Positions 38,803-46,737 of a stretch of 64,000 bases of DNA are shown in pieces (the first letter of the stretch is position 1; every line of letters starts with the position of its first letter). The stretch is taken from the NCBI RefSeq assembly GCF_030815865.1, contig NZ_JAUSXI010000001.1, positions 4,464,001 to 4,528,000 of the forward strand. Reading direction: 5' to 3'. The notes below the pieces were generated by a model. That model saw nothing but the letters and a program-made list of their open reading frames with translations, was not told the origin of the DNA and searched no databases. Both the position numbers and the translations under genes were made by a program. The stretch is from Arthrobacter globiformis. GTDB taxonomy: Bacteria; Actinomycetota; Actinomycetes; Actinomycetales; Micrococcaceae.

Positions 38803-41505
38803 ATGAGCGCCAAACACAGCGGGCCGTCCGGCGTGGACGGCCCGCCGGTCTCCCCTACACCCTCAGCCGGCCCTGTTCCCCCCGGCCCATTTCCCTCACC
38901 AGGTCCGACGGCGGCTCCCGCCCCGGGTAGCCCGGCTGCGTCCCGCGCAACTCCGGCGGGAGTCTCGACGGCGGCAGGCGAGTTCCCGACCAGAGGCACC
39001 CGCGCCGCCGTCGTACTTAGCCCTGGCACAAATGGCGACGTGCCGGTGCGGGCGGCGGGAATCCAGCTCATCGGCGAGGCCAAGGGATCCGGCTACCGGG
39101 AGGCCCCCTCGCTGGTCCGCCGCGCCGACGGCCAGACCATCCAGCTCACCCGGCTGCTTTTTCACGTCCTCGAAGCCATCGACGGTGCCCGGGACATGGA
39201 TGGGATCGCCGAGGTGGCCAGCACACGGTCCGGCCGGTTCATCACCAGAGACAACGTCAGGACGCTGATCGAGGGACAACTGCTGCCGCTCGGCCTCCTG
39301 CAGCTGGCGGACGGGTCGCAGCCGGAGGTCCGCCGATCGGATCCGCTGCTGGGCATGCGGTTCCGGTACACCGTCACGGATCCTGAGCGCACCCGGAAGC
39401 TGACGGCCCCGTTCGCTGTGCTGTTCAATCCCCTGATCGTGGCAGTTGTCGCCGCGGGATTCCTGGCATCGTGCTGGTGGGTTTTGATGGTCAAAGGCCT
39501 GGCGTCGGCCACGCACGACGCCTTCGCGAACCCGTGGCTGCTCCTGCTGATTTTCGCCGTCACGGTCCTGTCGGCCGGCTTCCACGAATTCGGCCACGCC
39601 GCTGCAGCACGCCGCGGCGGTGCTACTCCCGGCGCGATGGGTGCCGGGCTCTACCTCGTCTGGCCCGCCTTCTACACGGACGTCACCGACTCCTACCGGC
39701 TGGGGCGCGGCGGCAGGCTGCGCACGGATATGGGCGGCCTGTACTTCAACGCCATTGTTGCCGTCGCCACCATGGGCGTCTGGTGGGCCACAGGTTTCGA
39801 TGCGCTGCTCCTGGTGGTGCTCACGCAGATCCTGCAGATGGTGCGCCAGCTCCTTCCCCTGGTCCGCTTCGACGGGTACCACATCCTTGCCGACGCCACC
39901 GGCGTGCCCGACCTCTTCCAGCGGATCCGCCCCACGCTGCTCGGAATCCTGCCGTGGCGCTGGGGCAAGCCTGAACCCGAGGCGCAGGCCCTCAAACCGT
40001 GGGCGCGCGCCGTCATCACGGTCTGGGTCCTGGTCACCGTCCCACTGTTGCTGCTCAGTCTGGTGTTGATGGTTGTCTCCTTCCCGCGGCTCTTGGGCAC
40101 GGCGTGGGCAAGCCTGCAGCATCAGCAGGCCCTTCTGTCCGGAAGCCTTGCGAGTGGAAACTTCGCCGACGGTGCCGTGCGCGTGCTGGCGATTGCCGCC
40201 GTCGTCCTTCCGGTGGTGGGCGTGGTCTACATGCTGCTGCGGCTGGCGCGGCAACTCCTCACGGGACTTTGGACCAAAACCCGGGGCAAACCGCTGCAGC
40301 GCGCCACCGCCGTAGCGGCGGCCGGCGCCGTCGCCGCGGGGCTGGCGTGGGCGTGGTGGCCGCTGCCCGACAGCTACCGCCCGGTGCAGTCCTACGAACG
40401 CGGGACCCTCGCCGATGCCACGGCCGCCGTCTATCCCGTCTTGGCTGGTCGCGACGGCGCCCTTCACGAGGGCCGGACGGGGCAGACCGTGGCACTCTGG
40501 CCGGACGGTACGGCGCTGCCTACGCGGGAGCAGCCGCAACTCAGCCTAGTGCTGGTCCCGAGGCAAGGCGCAGCACCCGCTTCCGCGCCGGGCCAAACGG
40601 ACCGCACCCAGCCGGGCCCCGAGCTGCGCCAGCCGGGCCAGCCGGGCCAGCCGGGCCCGGGTACGGCAGACGGCGACGCCGCGCCGCCGTCGTGGGTCTT
40701 CCCGTTCGACAAGCCCCCGGCCCCGGAGGAGGACGGCAACCAGGCCCTCGCCGTGAACACGACCGGCGGCTCCGTTAGTTACGACGTCGCGTTCGCGCTG
40801 GTGTGGGCCGAGGACGGGCCGGTGGACACCCGCAACGAGGCCTACGCCTTCGCCAGCTGTGCGGACTGCGCGGCGGTTGCTGTCGGGTTCCAGGTGGTGG
40901 TGATTGTGGGCCAGGCCGATGTGGTGGTGCCCGAGAACCTCTCCGCCGCCGCGAACTACAACTGCGTCCGGTGCCTGACGTACGCCCTGGCCAGCCAGCT
41001 GGTGCTCACCCTGGATGGGCCGCTCAGCACCGACGGCATGGCGAGGCTCAACGCGCTGTGGCAGGAGATCGCCGAGTTCGGACGCACGCTGCAGGGCGTT
41101 CCCCTGTCCGAGATCGAGGAACGGTTGAGCGCCTACAAGGAACAGCTCCTGGAGATCATCCGGACCGATCCCAGCGCCAAGCCCCAAACCGGCACCAGCA
41201 CGACGTCGCCGGGATCATCGCCGTCGCCCGGAGCCAGTGGCGGTGCCGATGACGCGGCTGACCCGGGATCGGGATCCACGCCGGCTGCGCCGTCGCCGGG
41301 TGTTCAGTCGCCAGGTGCAGCATCGCAGGGCCTGCCGTCGCCAGGAACGACGGCGGACCCCGCGGTTCCCACACCGGGAACGGGAACGACGCCGGTCCCC
41401 GCCGTTCCCGCCCCAGCCCCCACAGGTGCGGCACCGGCCCCAACGGCTACGGCTCCTGCCAGCACGGCGCCCGCGTCACCCGCACAGGACCCGGCAGGCC
41501 CGTAG
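38803..41505 (+). CDS. Membrane M50-type zinc metalloprotease with PqqD-like N-terminal domain
   Basis: 900 residues. Pro/Ala-rich 1-75; winged-helix PqqD-like domain about 87-175 (EAPSLVRRADGQTIQLTRLL, HVLEAIDGARDMDGIAEV, LIEGQLLPLGLL); membrane region 200-490 with the zinc motif H261-E-F-G-H265 and a second-site FDGYH at D357, matching M50 peptide metalloproteases. A later soluble domain about 510-780 has two Cys pairs, C686-x2-C689 (SCADC) and C721-x2-C724 (NCVRC), and the last 110 residues are Pro/Ser/Ala-rich. PqqD-like domains grip RiPP leader peptides, so its substrate may be the product of the gene just upstream. Whether it cleaves, exports or both is unknown. Confidence 0.85.
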   Translation: MSAKHSGPSGVDGPPVSPTPSAGPVPPGPFPSPGPTAAPAPGSPAASRATPAGVSTAAGEFPTRGTRAAVVLSPGTNGDVPVRAAGIQLIGEAKGSGYREAPSLVRRADGQTIQLTRLLFHVLEAIDGARDMDGIAEVASTRSGRFITRDNVRTLIEGQLLPLGLLQLADGSQPEVRRSDPLLGMRFRYTVTDPERTRKLTAPFAVLFNPLIVAVVAAGFLASCWWVLMVKGLASATHDAFANPWLLLLIFAVTVLSAGFHEFGHAAAARRGGATPGAMGAGLYLVWPAFYTDVTDSYRLGRGGRLRTDMGGLYFNAIVAVATMGVWWATGFDALLLVVLTQILQMVRQLLPLVRFDGYHILADATGVPDLFQRIRPTLLGILPWRWGKPEPEAQALKPWARAVITVWVLVTVPLLLLSLVLMVVSFPRLLGTAWASLQHQQALLSGSLASGNFADGAVRVLAIAAVVLPVVGVVYMLLRLARQLLTGLWTKTRGKPLQRATAVAAAGAVAAGLAWAWWPLPDSYRPVQSYERGTLADATAAVYPVLAGRDGALHEGRTGQTVALWPDGTALPTREQPQLSLVLVPRQGAAPASAPGQTDRTQPGPELRQPGQPGQPGPGTADGDAAPPSWVFPFDKPPAPEEDGNQALAVNTTGGSVSYDVAFALVWAEDGPVDTRNEAYAFASCADCAAVAVGFQVVVIVGQADVVVPENLSAAANYNCVRCLTYALASQLVLTLDGPLSTDGMARLNALWQEIAEFGRTLQGVPLSEIEERLSAYKEQLLEIIRTDPSAKPQTGTSTTSPGSSPSPGASGGADDAADPGSGSTPAAPSPGVQSPGAASQGLPSPGTTADPAVPTPGTGTTPVPAVPAPAPTGAAPAPTATAPASTAPASPAQDPAGP

Positions 41506-41515
41506 AGCCACTTGC

Positions 41516-41614
41516 GTCGTCGTATTACCGAAAATGGCCGCCTGCGTACTCGGTCAAGTCGTCGTATTACCGAAGTGGCCGCCTGAGACCCCGCCGGGCG
41601 GCCATTTTCGGTAA
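41516..41614 (+). repeat. Direct and inverted copies of a TTACCGAAAATGGCCGCC element
   Basis: Direct copies begin at 41516 and 41558 (42-base period; the second has AAGTGG in place of AAAATGG), and an inverted copy GGCGGCCATTTTCGGTAA ends at 41614, so the outer copies can form a hairpin of about 18 pairs. A relative, TTTACCAAAAATGGCCGC, is at 48393-48410. Confidence 0.75.
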
Positions 41615-41720
41615 CCGGTGGACCCGAAGACGCGAGACAGCAGCTTGAGCGGCGAAGCGACGATCGCAGGCCACGGGGCTCGCGCTGAACGGCGACGTGT
41701 CCCAGGCAACATATATTTGA

Positions 41721-42530
41721 ATGATGCTCTCGGCGCTCAAGAAATACCTGCTGCTCCCGAAACTGGTGAAGCTGTCCTCCAACGCGCCAAAGGACCCCAG
41801 TGTGGCCTGGGACCAGTACTGGGGCAGAGTCGGGGCCACCGGCGCCCGCGGCGACGTACTGTGGGACTCCGGCAGTGACCACGAGCTACAGGCGTATCTG
41901 GAGCACCTGACGCGGCAGCTGGACCCCAACATTCCCATCGTCGACGTCGGGTGCGGCAACGGCGTCTTCAGCCGCGCGCTTGCCACCTACTTTCCGTATG
42001 TTCTGGGGGTGGACCTCTCAGCCAACGCCGTCGCCCGTGCGGCCGCTGAATCTGAAGGGCTGGAGCGGGTCTCTTACGTCGCGGCCGACATGACAGCTCC
42101 CGCGGGCACCCGTGCAGTGGCCGACGCCCTGGCCGCAGCCGGATTCTCCGGTGAAGCCAACATCTTCATCCGGGGCGTCCTCCACGTGCTGAAACGGCCT
42201 GCCCAGGCGGCGTTGGCAGGGCAACTGCACCCGCTCGTGGGCAAGCGCGGCCGCGTTTTCCTGGCCGAGACCGATTTCCGCGGCAATCCCATCCAGTACG
42301 TCAGCCACCTCGGAGCCACGCTGCGCTCCATCCCTGGGCCACTCGAGAAGGCCATCCGCGGGCTGCCCATGCCCGGCCACTTTGGCGCCGCCCAGCGCAG
42401 GCGGGCATTCCCCGAGGCCAGCTGGGATGTGGTGGAAGACGGCCCCGTCACCATTGAAACCCGGCCGCTAAAGTCCCTTGACCGCCCGGAACAGATCCCG
42501 GGCTACTTTGCAGTGCTCCAGGCCCGCTGA
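41721..42530 (+). CDS. Class I SAM-dependent methyltransferase
   Basis: 269 residues (267 less one if the second ATG at 41724 is used). Motif I IVDVGCGNGVFSRAL near 75, motif II VLGVDLSANAVARA, then YVAADMTAP and the post-core IFIRGVLHVL and GRVFLAETDF. Rossmann methyltransferase, substrate unknown. TATATT at 41712-41717 ends so that transcription would start at about 41724, suggesting a leaderless mRNA beginning at the second ATG. It is separated from the M50 gene by repeats and its own promoter, so linkage with the repeat-protein system is only positional. Confidence 0.9.
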   Translation: MMLSALKKYLLLPKLVKLSSNAPKDPSVAWDQYWGRVGATGARGDVLWDSGSDHELQAYLEHLTRQLDPNIPIVDVGCGNGVFSRALATYFPYVLGVDLSANAVARAAAESEGLERVSYVAADMTAPAGTRAVADALAAAGFSGEANIFIRGVLHVLKRPAQAALAGQLHPLVGKRGRVFLAETDFRGNPIQYVSHLGATLRSIPGPLEKAIRGLPMPGHFGAAQRRRAFPEASWDVVEDGPVTIETRPLKSLDRPEQIPGYFAVLQAR

Positions 42531-42561
42531 ACCCGAAAGCCCCGCTGACCGGTCCGAAAGA

Positions 42562-42936
42562 CTACTGAAGCTTCAGCCAGGAGACCGCTGCGGACTTGTC
42601 AGTGAAGAACCGCGTGGGGCATGGAAGCTTGTTGATGCCCAGGATGAAGTTGGCGAGCACCCGGTCCACCGGCGAGGAACCGAGCAGCGCGATGCGTGAA
42701 GCCTGACACGGGCGGCCGAACACGGCACGGGCTCCGCGGCTCACGTCGGCGGTGGTGGCCATGTCCACGAGCATGGGGTACCGGTTCTGGCCGCAGAGCG
42801 CGTTGACCTGCCCCATGGCCGCCTCGGCGTCCGCATCGGTGATGCTGGCGTCCCGGGCCCACGTCAGCCGCAGCAGTCCTTCGGCATCCAATTCCAGGTT
42901 GAACAGGGTATTCCGTCCGGTGCTGTTGGAATTCAA
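42562..42936 (-). CDS. STAS-like protein (DUF7793-type), paralogue of 46306
   Basis: 124 residues from the TTG at 42936; GGAGG lies seven bases upstream. Pattern: LLRLTWARDASITDADAEAA, YPMLVDMATTADVSRGARAV, then ALLGSSPVDRVLANFILGIN and CPTRFFTDKSAAVSWL. The C-terminal 50 residues align closely with the gene at 46306 (GESPVDRLLGHFLLGG, PARYFSAETDALDWL). The fold looks like SpoIIAA/STAS regulators. Divergent from the histidine kinase gene at 43072, which suggests a shared pathway. Confidence 0.85.
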   Translation of the reverse strand: MNSNSTGRNTLFNLELDAEGLLRLTWARDASITDADAEAAMGQVNALCGQNRYPMLVDMATTADVSRGARAVFGRPCQASRIALLGSSPVDRVLANFILGINKLPCPTRFFTDKSAAVSWLKLQ

Positions 42937-43071
42937 TTCAAACCTCCGCGATGGCTAATGTGGACAAGTATCAAGGTACATCCCTCCAGGATGCGGCCGA
43001 CGGCCCGCCTACTGATAATGTGAGTCCAAATTCACGGTAGCCTCAACAGGCACTCGCAACACAGGGGGCAA

Positions 43072-44793
43072 ATGGTCCAGGCACCGGCGGAGTTCCCCTC
43101 CGCTCCTCGTGAGGCGGTGGTCGCGCTCGCCGATGCGGCCCGTCTGGCTTCCGTGGCGTCTGTCCTCGCCGACGCCGGTTTCACCGTCCGGAGGGCGCCC
43201 GACGCCGGATCCCTCGCCCGGGAGCTGGAAGGCGACGGGGCCGCCGTCGTACTTCTCGATGCGGGGCTGACGGACGGGTACAGGTGGGAAGGCACACCAG
43301 TGCTGCTCCTGGTGGATCTGGCCGGTGACTTCGACCTTGCCCGGATTGAGTCCTGGGGCATCGCAGATTACATCTCCAGGGACGCGACTGCCCGGGAACT
43401 CACCCGCCGGGTGGAGACCCTGATCGGCCGGGCCAGGGAACGCCGCCGCATCCGGGCCCAAGCCGAGTTTCTGCGCGAAAGCCTCCGCAACGTCTCGGCC
43501 GCCATCCGCGGTACCAACAGCCCCCAGCAGATGGCGGGGCACCTGGTCCGCGGCTTCGGGGAATCCCTTGGGGTGGACCACGTCTGGTTCACCACATTCC
43601 AGGACTCGCGCGTGCCAAGGATCAGCGCCCAGTGGCGCCTGCCCGGCCACTCCAAGTTGCCGGACACTCTCGGTTCCTTCGAGGAAGCTGCCCGGGAGCA
43701 GACGACGTCCCTGTGGTCGGCGGCCGAGGCCCTCGCGGTTCCGGACCACCAGAGGGACCAATCGGCAGCACTGGCCGAGAGTTTGCGGGAGTGGTCCGGC
43801 CTGGGCCCGGTCCGCGCGTCGGTTGCACTGCCGGTGGGAGAAGGCGAGACGGCCCTGGGCATCGTCTGGATAGCGCAGGTGGCGGGACCCCGCGACTGGA
43901 CCAGGGCCGAGATCGCCCTTATCCAGCACGTCGCTGGCAACCTCGCCCACAGCCTTATCCAGGGCCACCTGATCAGCGCCCAGTTGCAGGTGCTGCAGCA
44001 GCTCCGGGAACTGGACAAGGCCAAGACAGACTTCCTTGCCACCGTCAACCACGAGCTCCGCACGCCACTCACGTCCATCACGGCCTACCTCGACATGATC
44101 CGCGACGGAGCCGGTGGCCCCGTTCCCCCCGGCATCGAATCCATGATGGACGTCATCTCGCGAAACTCCGACCGCCTCCGACGGCTAATCGAGGACATGC
44201 TCACGGTCTCCCAGCAGGACACCCCCGGCAACCTGAACCTCAAGCAGGTGGAGCTCGGCCAGGTCCTGCGGATCGTCGTGGCCGCACTGCGCCCGCTCGC
44301 CGAGTCACGGAACATCACCATCGCCGGCGCCGACTCGCACGAGGACGTCAAGGTCCAGGCCGACGAGGCGCAGCTGGAGCAGGTCTTCACCAACATCGTG
44401 GCGAACGCCATCAAGTTCACCCCCCATGGTGGCCGGATAAGCATCACCTTCATGTCCGCTGACTCCGCGGGCGGGAGCCCCTGCGCCGCCGTAAGCATAA
44501 CGGACACGGGGGTAGGGATTCCCGAGCAGGAAATCGCCCAGGTGTTCACGCGTTTCTACCGGGCATCCAATGCTTCCTCTGCCGCCATCCCTGGCAGCGG
44601 CCTGGGACTCGCCATCGCACAGGACATCGTCCGGCGCCATGGCGGCTCACTGGACCTTTCGTCCGTTCTCGGCAAAGGAACCACCGTATCCGTGTCCCTT
44701 CCGGTCGACGGGCCCCAGGCCGAGGAGAACGCCGAGGACGACGGCGAGGAAGGGTCCGGCGGCCCCACTCCCGACGACGAAGCAACCGGCTGA
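43072..44793 (+). CDS. GAF-containing sensor histidine kinase
   Basis: 573 residues, no membrane segment. Residues 1-120 resemble a degenerate receiver (VVALADAARLASVASVLADA, VVLLDAGLTDG, GIADYISRDATARELTRRVE); about 150-300 a GAF domain; HisKA with H327 in ATVNHELRTPLTS; HATPase with NIVANAIKFTPHGG, DTGVGIPEQE, IPGSGLGLAIAQDIV; acidic tail. A cytosolic sensor; no response regulator gene is adjacent, so it is an orphan kinase. The 135-base gap to the divergent STAS-like gene holds both promoters. Ends at a bidirectional terminator. Confidence 0.93.
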   Translation: MVQAPAEFPSAPREAVVALADAARLASVASVLADAGFTVRRAPDAGSLARELEGDGAAVVLLDAGLTDGYRWEGTPVLLLVDLAGDFDLARIESWGIADYISRDATARELTRRVETLIGRARERRRIRAQAEFLRESLRNVSAAIRGTNSPQQMAGHLVRGFGESLGVDHVWFTTFQDSRVPRISAQWRLPGHSKLPDTLGSFEEAAREQTTSLWSAAEALAVPDHQRDQSAALAESLREWSGLGPVRASVALPVGEGETALGIVWIAQVAGPRDWTRAEIALIQHVAGNLAHSLIQGHLISAQLQVLQQLRELDKAKTDFLATVNHELRTPLTSITAYLDMIRDGAGGPVPPGIESMMDVISRNSDRLRRLIEDMLTVSQQDTPGNLNLKQVELGQVLRIVVAALRPLAESRNITIAGADSHEDVKVQADEAQLEQVFTNIVANAIKFTPHGGRISITFMSADSAGGSPCAAVSITDTGVGIPEQEIAQVFTRFYRASNASSAAIPGSGLGLAIAQDIVRRHGGSLDLSSVLGKGTTVSVSLPVDGPQAEENAEDDGEEGSGGPTPDDEATG

Positions 44794-44801
44794 GCCCAAA
44801 T

Positions 44802-44839
44802 GAAAGCCGCCCCGGTCCTGAAGGTCCGGGGCGGCTTTC
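44802..44839 (+). terminator. Bidirectional terminator after histidine kinase
   Basis: GAAAGCCGCCCCGG at 44802-44815 pairs perfectly with CCGGGGCGGCTTTC at 44826-44839, 10-base loop. It lies between convergent genes ending at 44793 and 44867. Confidence 0.85.
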
Positions 44840-44866
44840 ACAATTCCGCTTGGCCAGGGGCCAATC

Positions 44867-45025
44867 CTAGTGGGGCCACCAGCCAACGCTGGCGTAATTG
44901 ACCTCGGAGCTCGAAGTGGAGGACGTGGAGGTGTCCTTCTCCTTCGACGCCGCATTGGCAGGAGCAGCGAAGCCTGCAACTGCAAGGATGCCGGTCATAA
45001 CAAGTGTGGCGGCAAGTTTCTTCAT
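44867..45025 (-). CDS. Small secreted peptide, 52 residues
   Basis: ATG at 45025 with AAGGGA upstream. Signal peptide KKLAATLVMTGILAVAGFAA with cleavage after PANA leaves a mature peptide of about 30 residues, ASKEKDTSTSSTSSSEVNY then ASVGWWPH. Ser/Thr-rich with an aromatic end; no Cys. Upstream in-frame codons are not preceded by a binding site. Unknown function; could be a surface peptide or signal. Confidence 0.65.
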   Translation of the reverse strand: MKKLAATLVMTGILAVAGFAAPANAASKEKDTSTSSTSSSEVNYASVGWWPH

Positions 45026-45243
45026 CCGCTGTCCCTTTCGTCGTCTGTGGCTGTAATCCGAATTGCACATTACGGCCACAGTATACGGTCATCGGATCAA
45101 GGTTTGGTCAAGTCAAATCCTGTCAATTCCGCAGGATTCGCCATGTTTTTCCCGCCCGTTATTGCAATTGCCGTAACAACCGTGGTTCTGCCTCGTACCT
45201 CAGCCTCCCGTGGTCGGGATTGTGGATAATTGGGAGCATGCCT

Positions 45244-46305
45244 ATGCAGCGTGACCTGTCCCCCTTCGTGATTGCAGAGCTGGCCGCACGCGAAAGCTGG
45301 AAGCGGCGGGACTACACCGCCGGACATGACCAGGCCGGGCACGCCGCGGAACTGGCCCGGGAGGCCGGCGACGAGCTGCGCTGGTGGAAGATGGTCCTGC
45401 TGCAGGCCGAATGCCTGCGGGACCAAGGCGCCATGCAGGAGTGCCAGAAGCTCGCCACGGAACTCGCTGCCCATCCGGTTGCGGGTTCGGCCCCCGATCT
45501 GGGTGCCCGGGCCGCCATGCTGCTGGCCCATTCGCTGCAGGGCCTTGGCCGGCTCCACGAGGCAGTGGATGCTGCTTCCACCGCGGCCGGTCTGGTGGCC
45601 GGCGACTTCGAGAACGTTTACCTGCACATCCACGCCCAGCAGGCCCTGATCGCCGCCCTCGCGGAGAGTGGCCGGCTCGAGGACGCCTGGCAGGAGTGCA
45701 TGGACCTGGAGCCGCTGCTCACCGACCACGTGGACGAAGATACGGCCGGCAAGGCCTACTGGGTAATTGGCAACGTCGCGTTCCTCAGCAACCGGGTCAG
45801 TGAAGGCGGCCACTACCACGATTTGGCCGCGGGCAAACTCTCCCCCTCGCAGGACGTCGACCTGTGGGCCCGCTTCCACCGCGCATCCGCGGAAATGCGC
45901 CTGCAGGCCAAGCTGGCTGACGCCGCGACGCTGCGCTGCATCGAACGCGCGGAACTTGCCACCGAAGTGGTGGGCGGCAGCGAACGGGACATCCTTGAGA
46001 TGTCCCTGGTCCGCGCCCACTGGTGCTACCTCACGGGGGACATGGAGACGGCTATCAGCCTCCTGACTCCGCTTCGCAGCAAGTTCCACATCCTTGCCAC
46101 CCAGACCTCGGCGGAGGCCACCCTCATCCTGGGAAAGGCACTGATGGCGCAGGGACACGAACCGGAATCGCTGCAAATGCTTGACGAGGCCGCTACGCTG
46201 TTCGATACAGCTGCTGCACCGGAGCGTAGCGCCACCGTGCGTGGTTTCATCGCCTCCGCGGAGCCTTCGGACCGGCGCCAACAGCAATTTCTCCAGGGGG
46301 GGTAA
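45244..46305 (+). CDS. Tetratricopeptide-repeat protein
   Basis: 353 residues. The second of two close ATGs (45244) is preferred, since GGAG at 45233-45236 is seven bases from it and only one from the first. TPR-like helix pairs run through the protein: AARESWKRRDYTAGHDQAGH, LLAHSLQGLGRLHEAVDAAS, ALIAALAESGRLEDAWQEC, ILGKALMAQGHEPESLQML. No catalytic motif or membrane span. Its stop directly abuts the next ATG, so it forms an operon with the STAS-like and GGDEF-EAL genes; a scaffold or regulator of c-di-GMP turnover is plausible (inference). Confidence 0.85.
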   Translation: MQRDLSPFVIAELAARESWKRRDYTAGHDQAGHAAELAREAGDELRWWKMVLLQAECLRDQGAMQECQKLATELAAHPVAGSAPDLGARAAMLLAHSLQGLGRLHEAVDAASTAAGLVAGDFENVYLHIHAQQALIAALAESGRLEDAWQECMDLEPLLTDHVDEDTAGKAYWVIGNVAFLSNRVSEGGHYHDLAAGKLSPSQDVDLWARFHRASAEMRLQAKLADAATLRCIERAELATEVVGGSERDILEMSLVRAHWCYLTGDMETAISLLTPLRSKFHILATQTSAEATLILGKALMAQGHEPESLQMLDEAATLFDTAAAPERSATVRGFIASAEPSDRRQQQFLQGG

Positions 46306-46737
46306 ATGCCAGAAGCGACAGTGTTTCCCGGTGCCGCAGCGCTGCAGCCGGAGTCCCCGGCGCGCCCGGCTCCCGGGCCCGTCGTTACCTTCACCGTGCT
46401 GCCTGGCCTCGCCGTCAAAGCGGTACTGCCCCGCGGCGCCGATCTGAACGAGACCGCGGCCAGCCAACTGTACAGCCGCCTTGGTGAGCTGGCCGGAGAC
46501 CGGAGGGTCGCCGTCGTACTTGACGTGACCGGAGTGAAATCCATCAACCGCGCCGTGCGGGCCGCCTACGCAGCGATCCCGTCGGTGTCCGCCTGGGCGA
46601 TCCTCGGCGAATCCCCAGTGGACAGGCTGCTTGGACACTTTCTGCTGGGCGGCGAATTCAGCTCGGTGCCGGCCCGGTACTTCAGCGCCGAAACCGACGC
46701 CCTCGACTGGTTGAGCCGCCTCGACGATGTTCTCTAA
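46306..46737 (+). CDS. STAS-like protein (DUF7793-type)
   Basis: 143 residues starting at the base after the TPR stop; GGGGGG is within the end of that gene. After a 30-residue Pro/Ala lead, VTFTVLPGLAVKAVLPRGAD and RVAVVLDVTGVKSINRAVRA correspond to the strands and helices of the STAS-like fold, and ILGESPVDRLLGHFLLGG plus ARYFSAETDALDWL match the paralogue at 42562. Overlaps the GGDEF-EAL gene by 11 bases. Likely a small switch protein for the cyclase/phosphodiesterase. Confidence 0.85.
   Translation: MPEATVFPGAAALQPESPARPAPGPVVTFTVLPGLAVKAVLPRGADLNETAASQLYSRLGELAGDRRVAVVLDVTGVKSINRAVRAAYAAIPSVSAWAILGESPVDRLLGHFLLGGEFSSVPARYFSAETDALDWLSRLDDVL

Noticed and set aside
38896..40539. 547-codon minus-strand open frame
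   Set aside because: Antisense to the M50 protease gene, whose zinc motifs and membrane helices are clear.
41721..42530. Methyltransferase as the modifying enzyme of the repeat-protein/M50 system
   Set aside because: It has its own promoter and is separated by repeats; position alone is not enough to include it.
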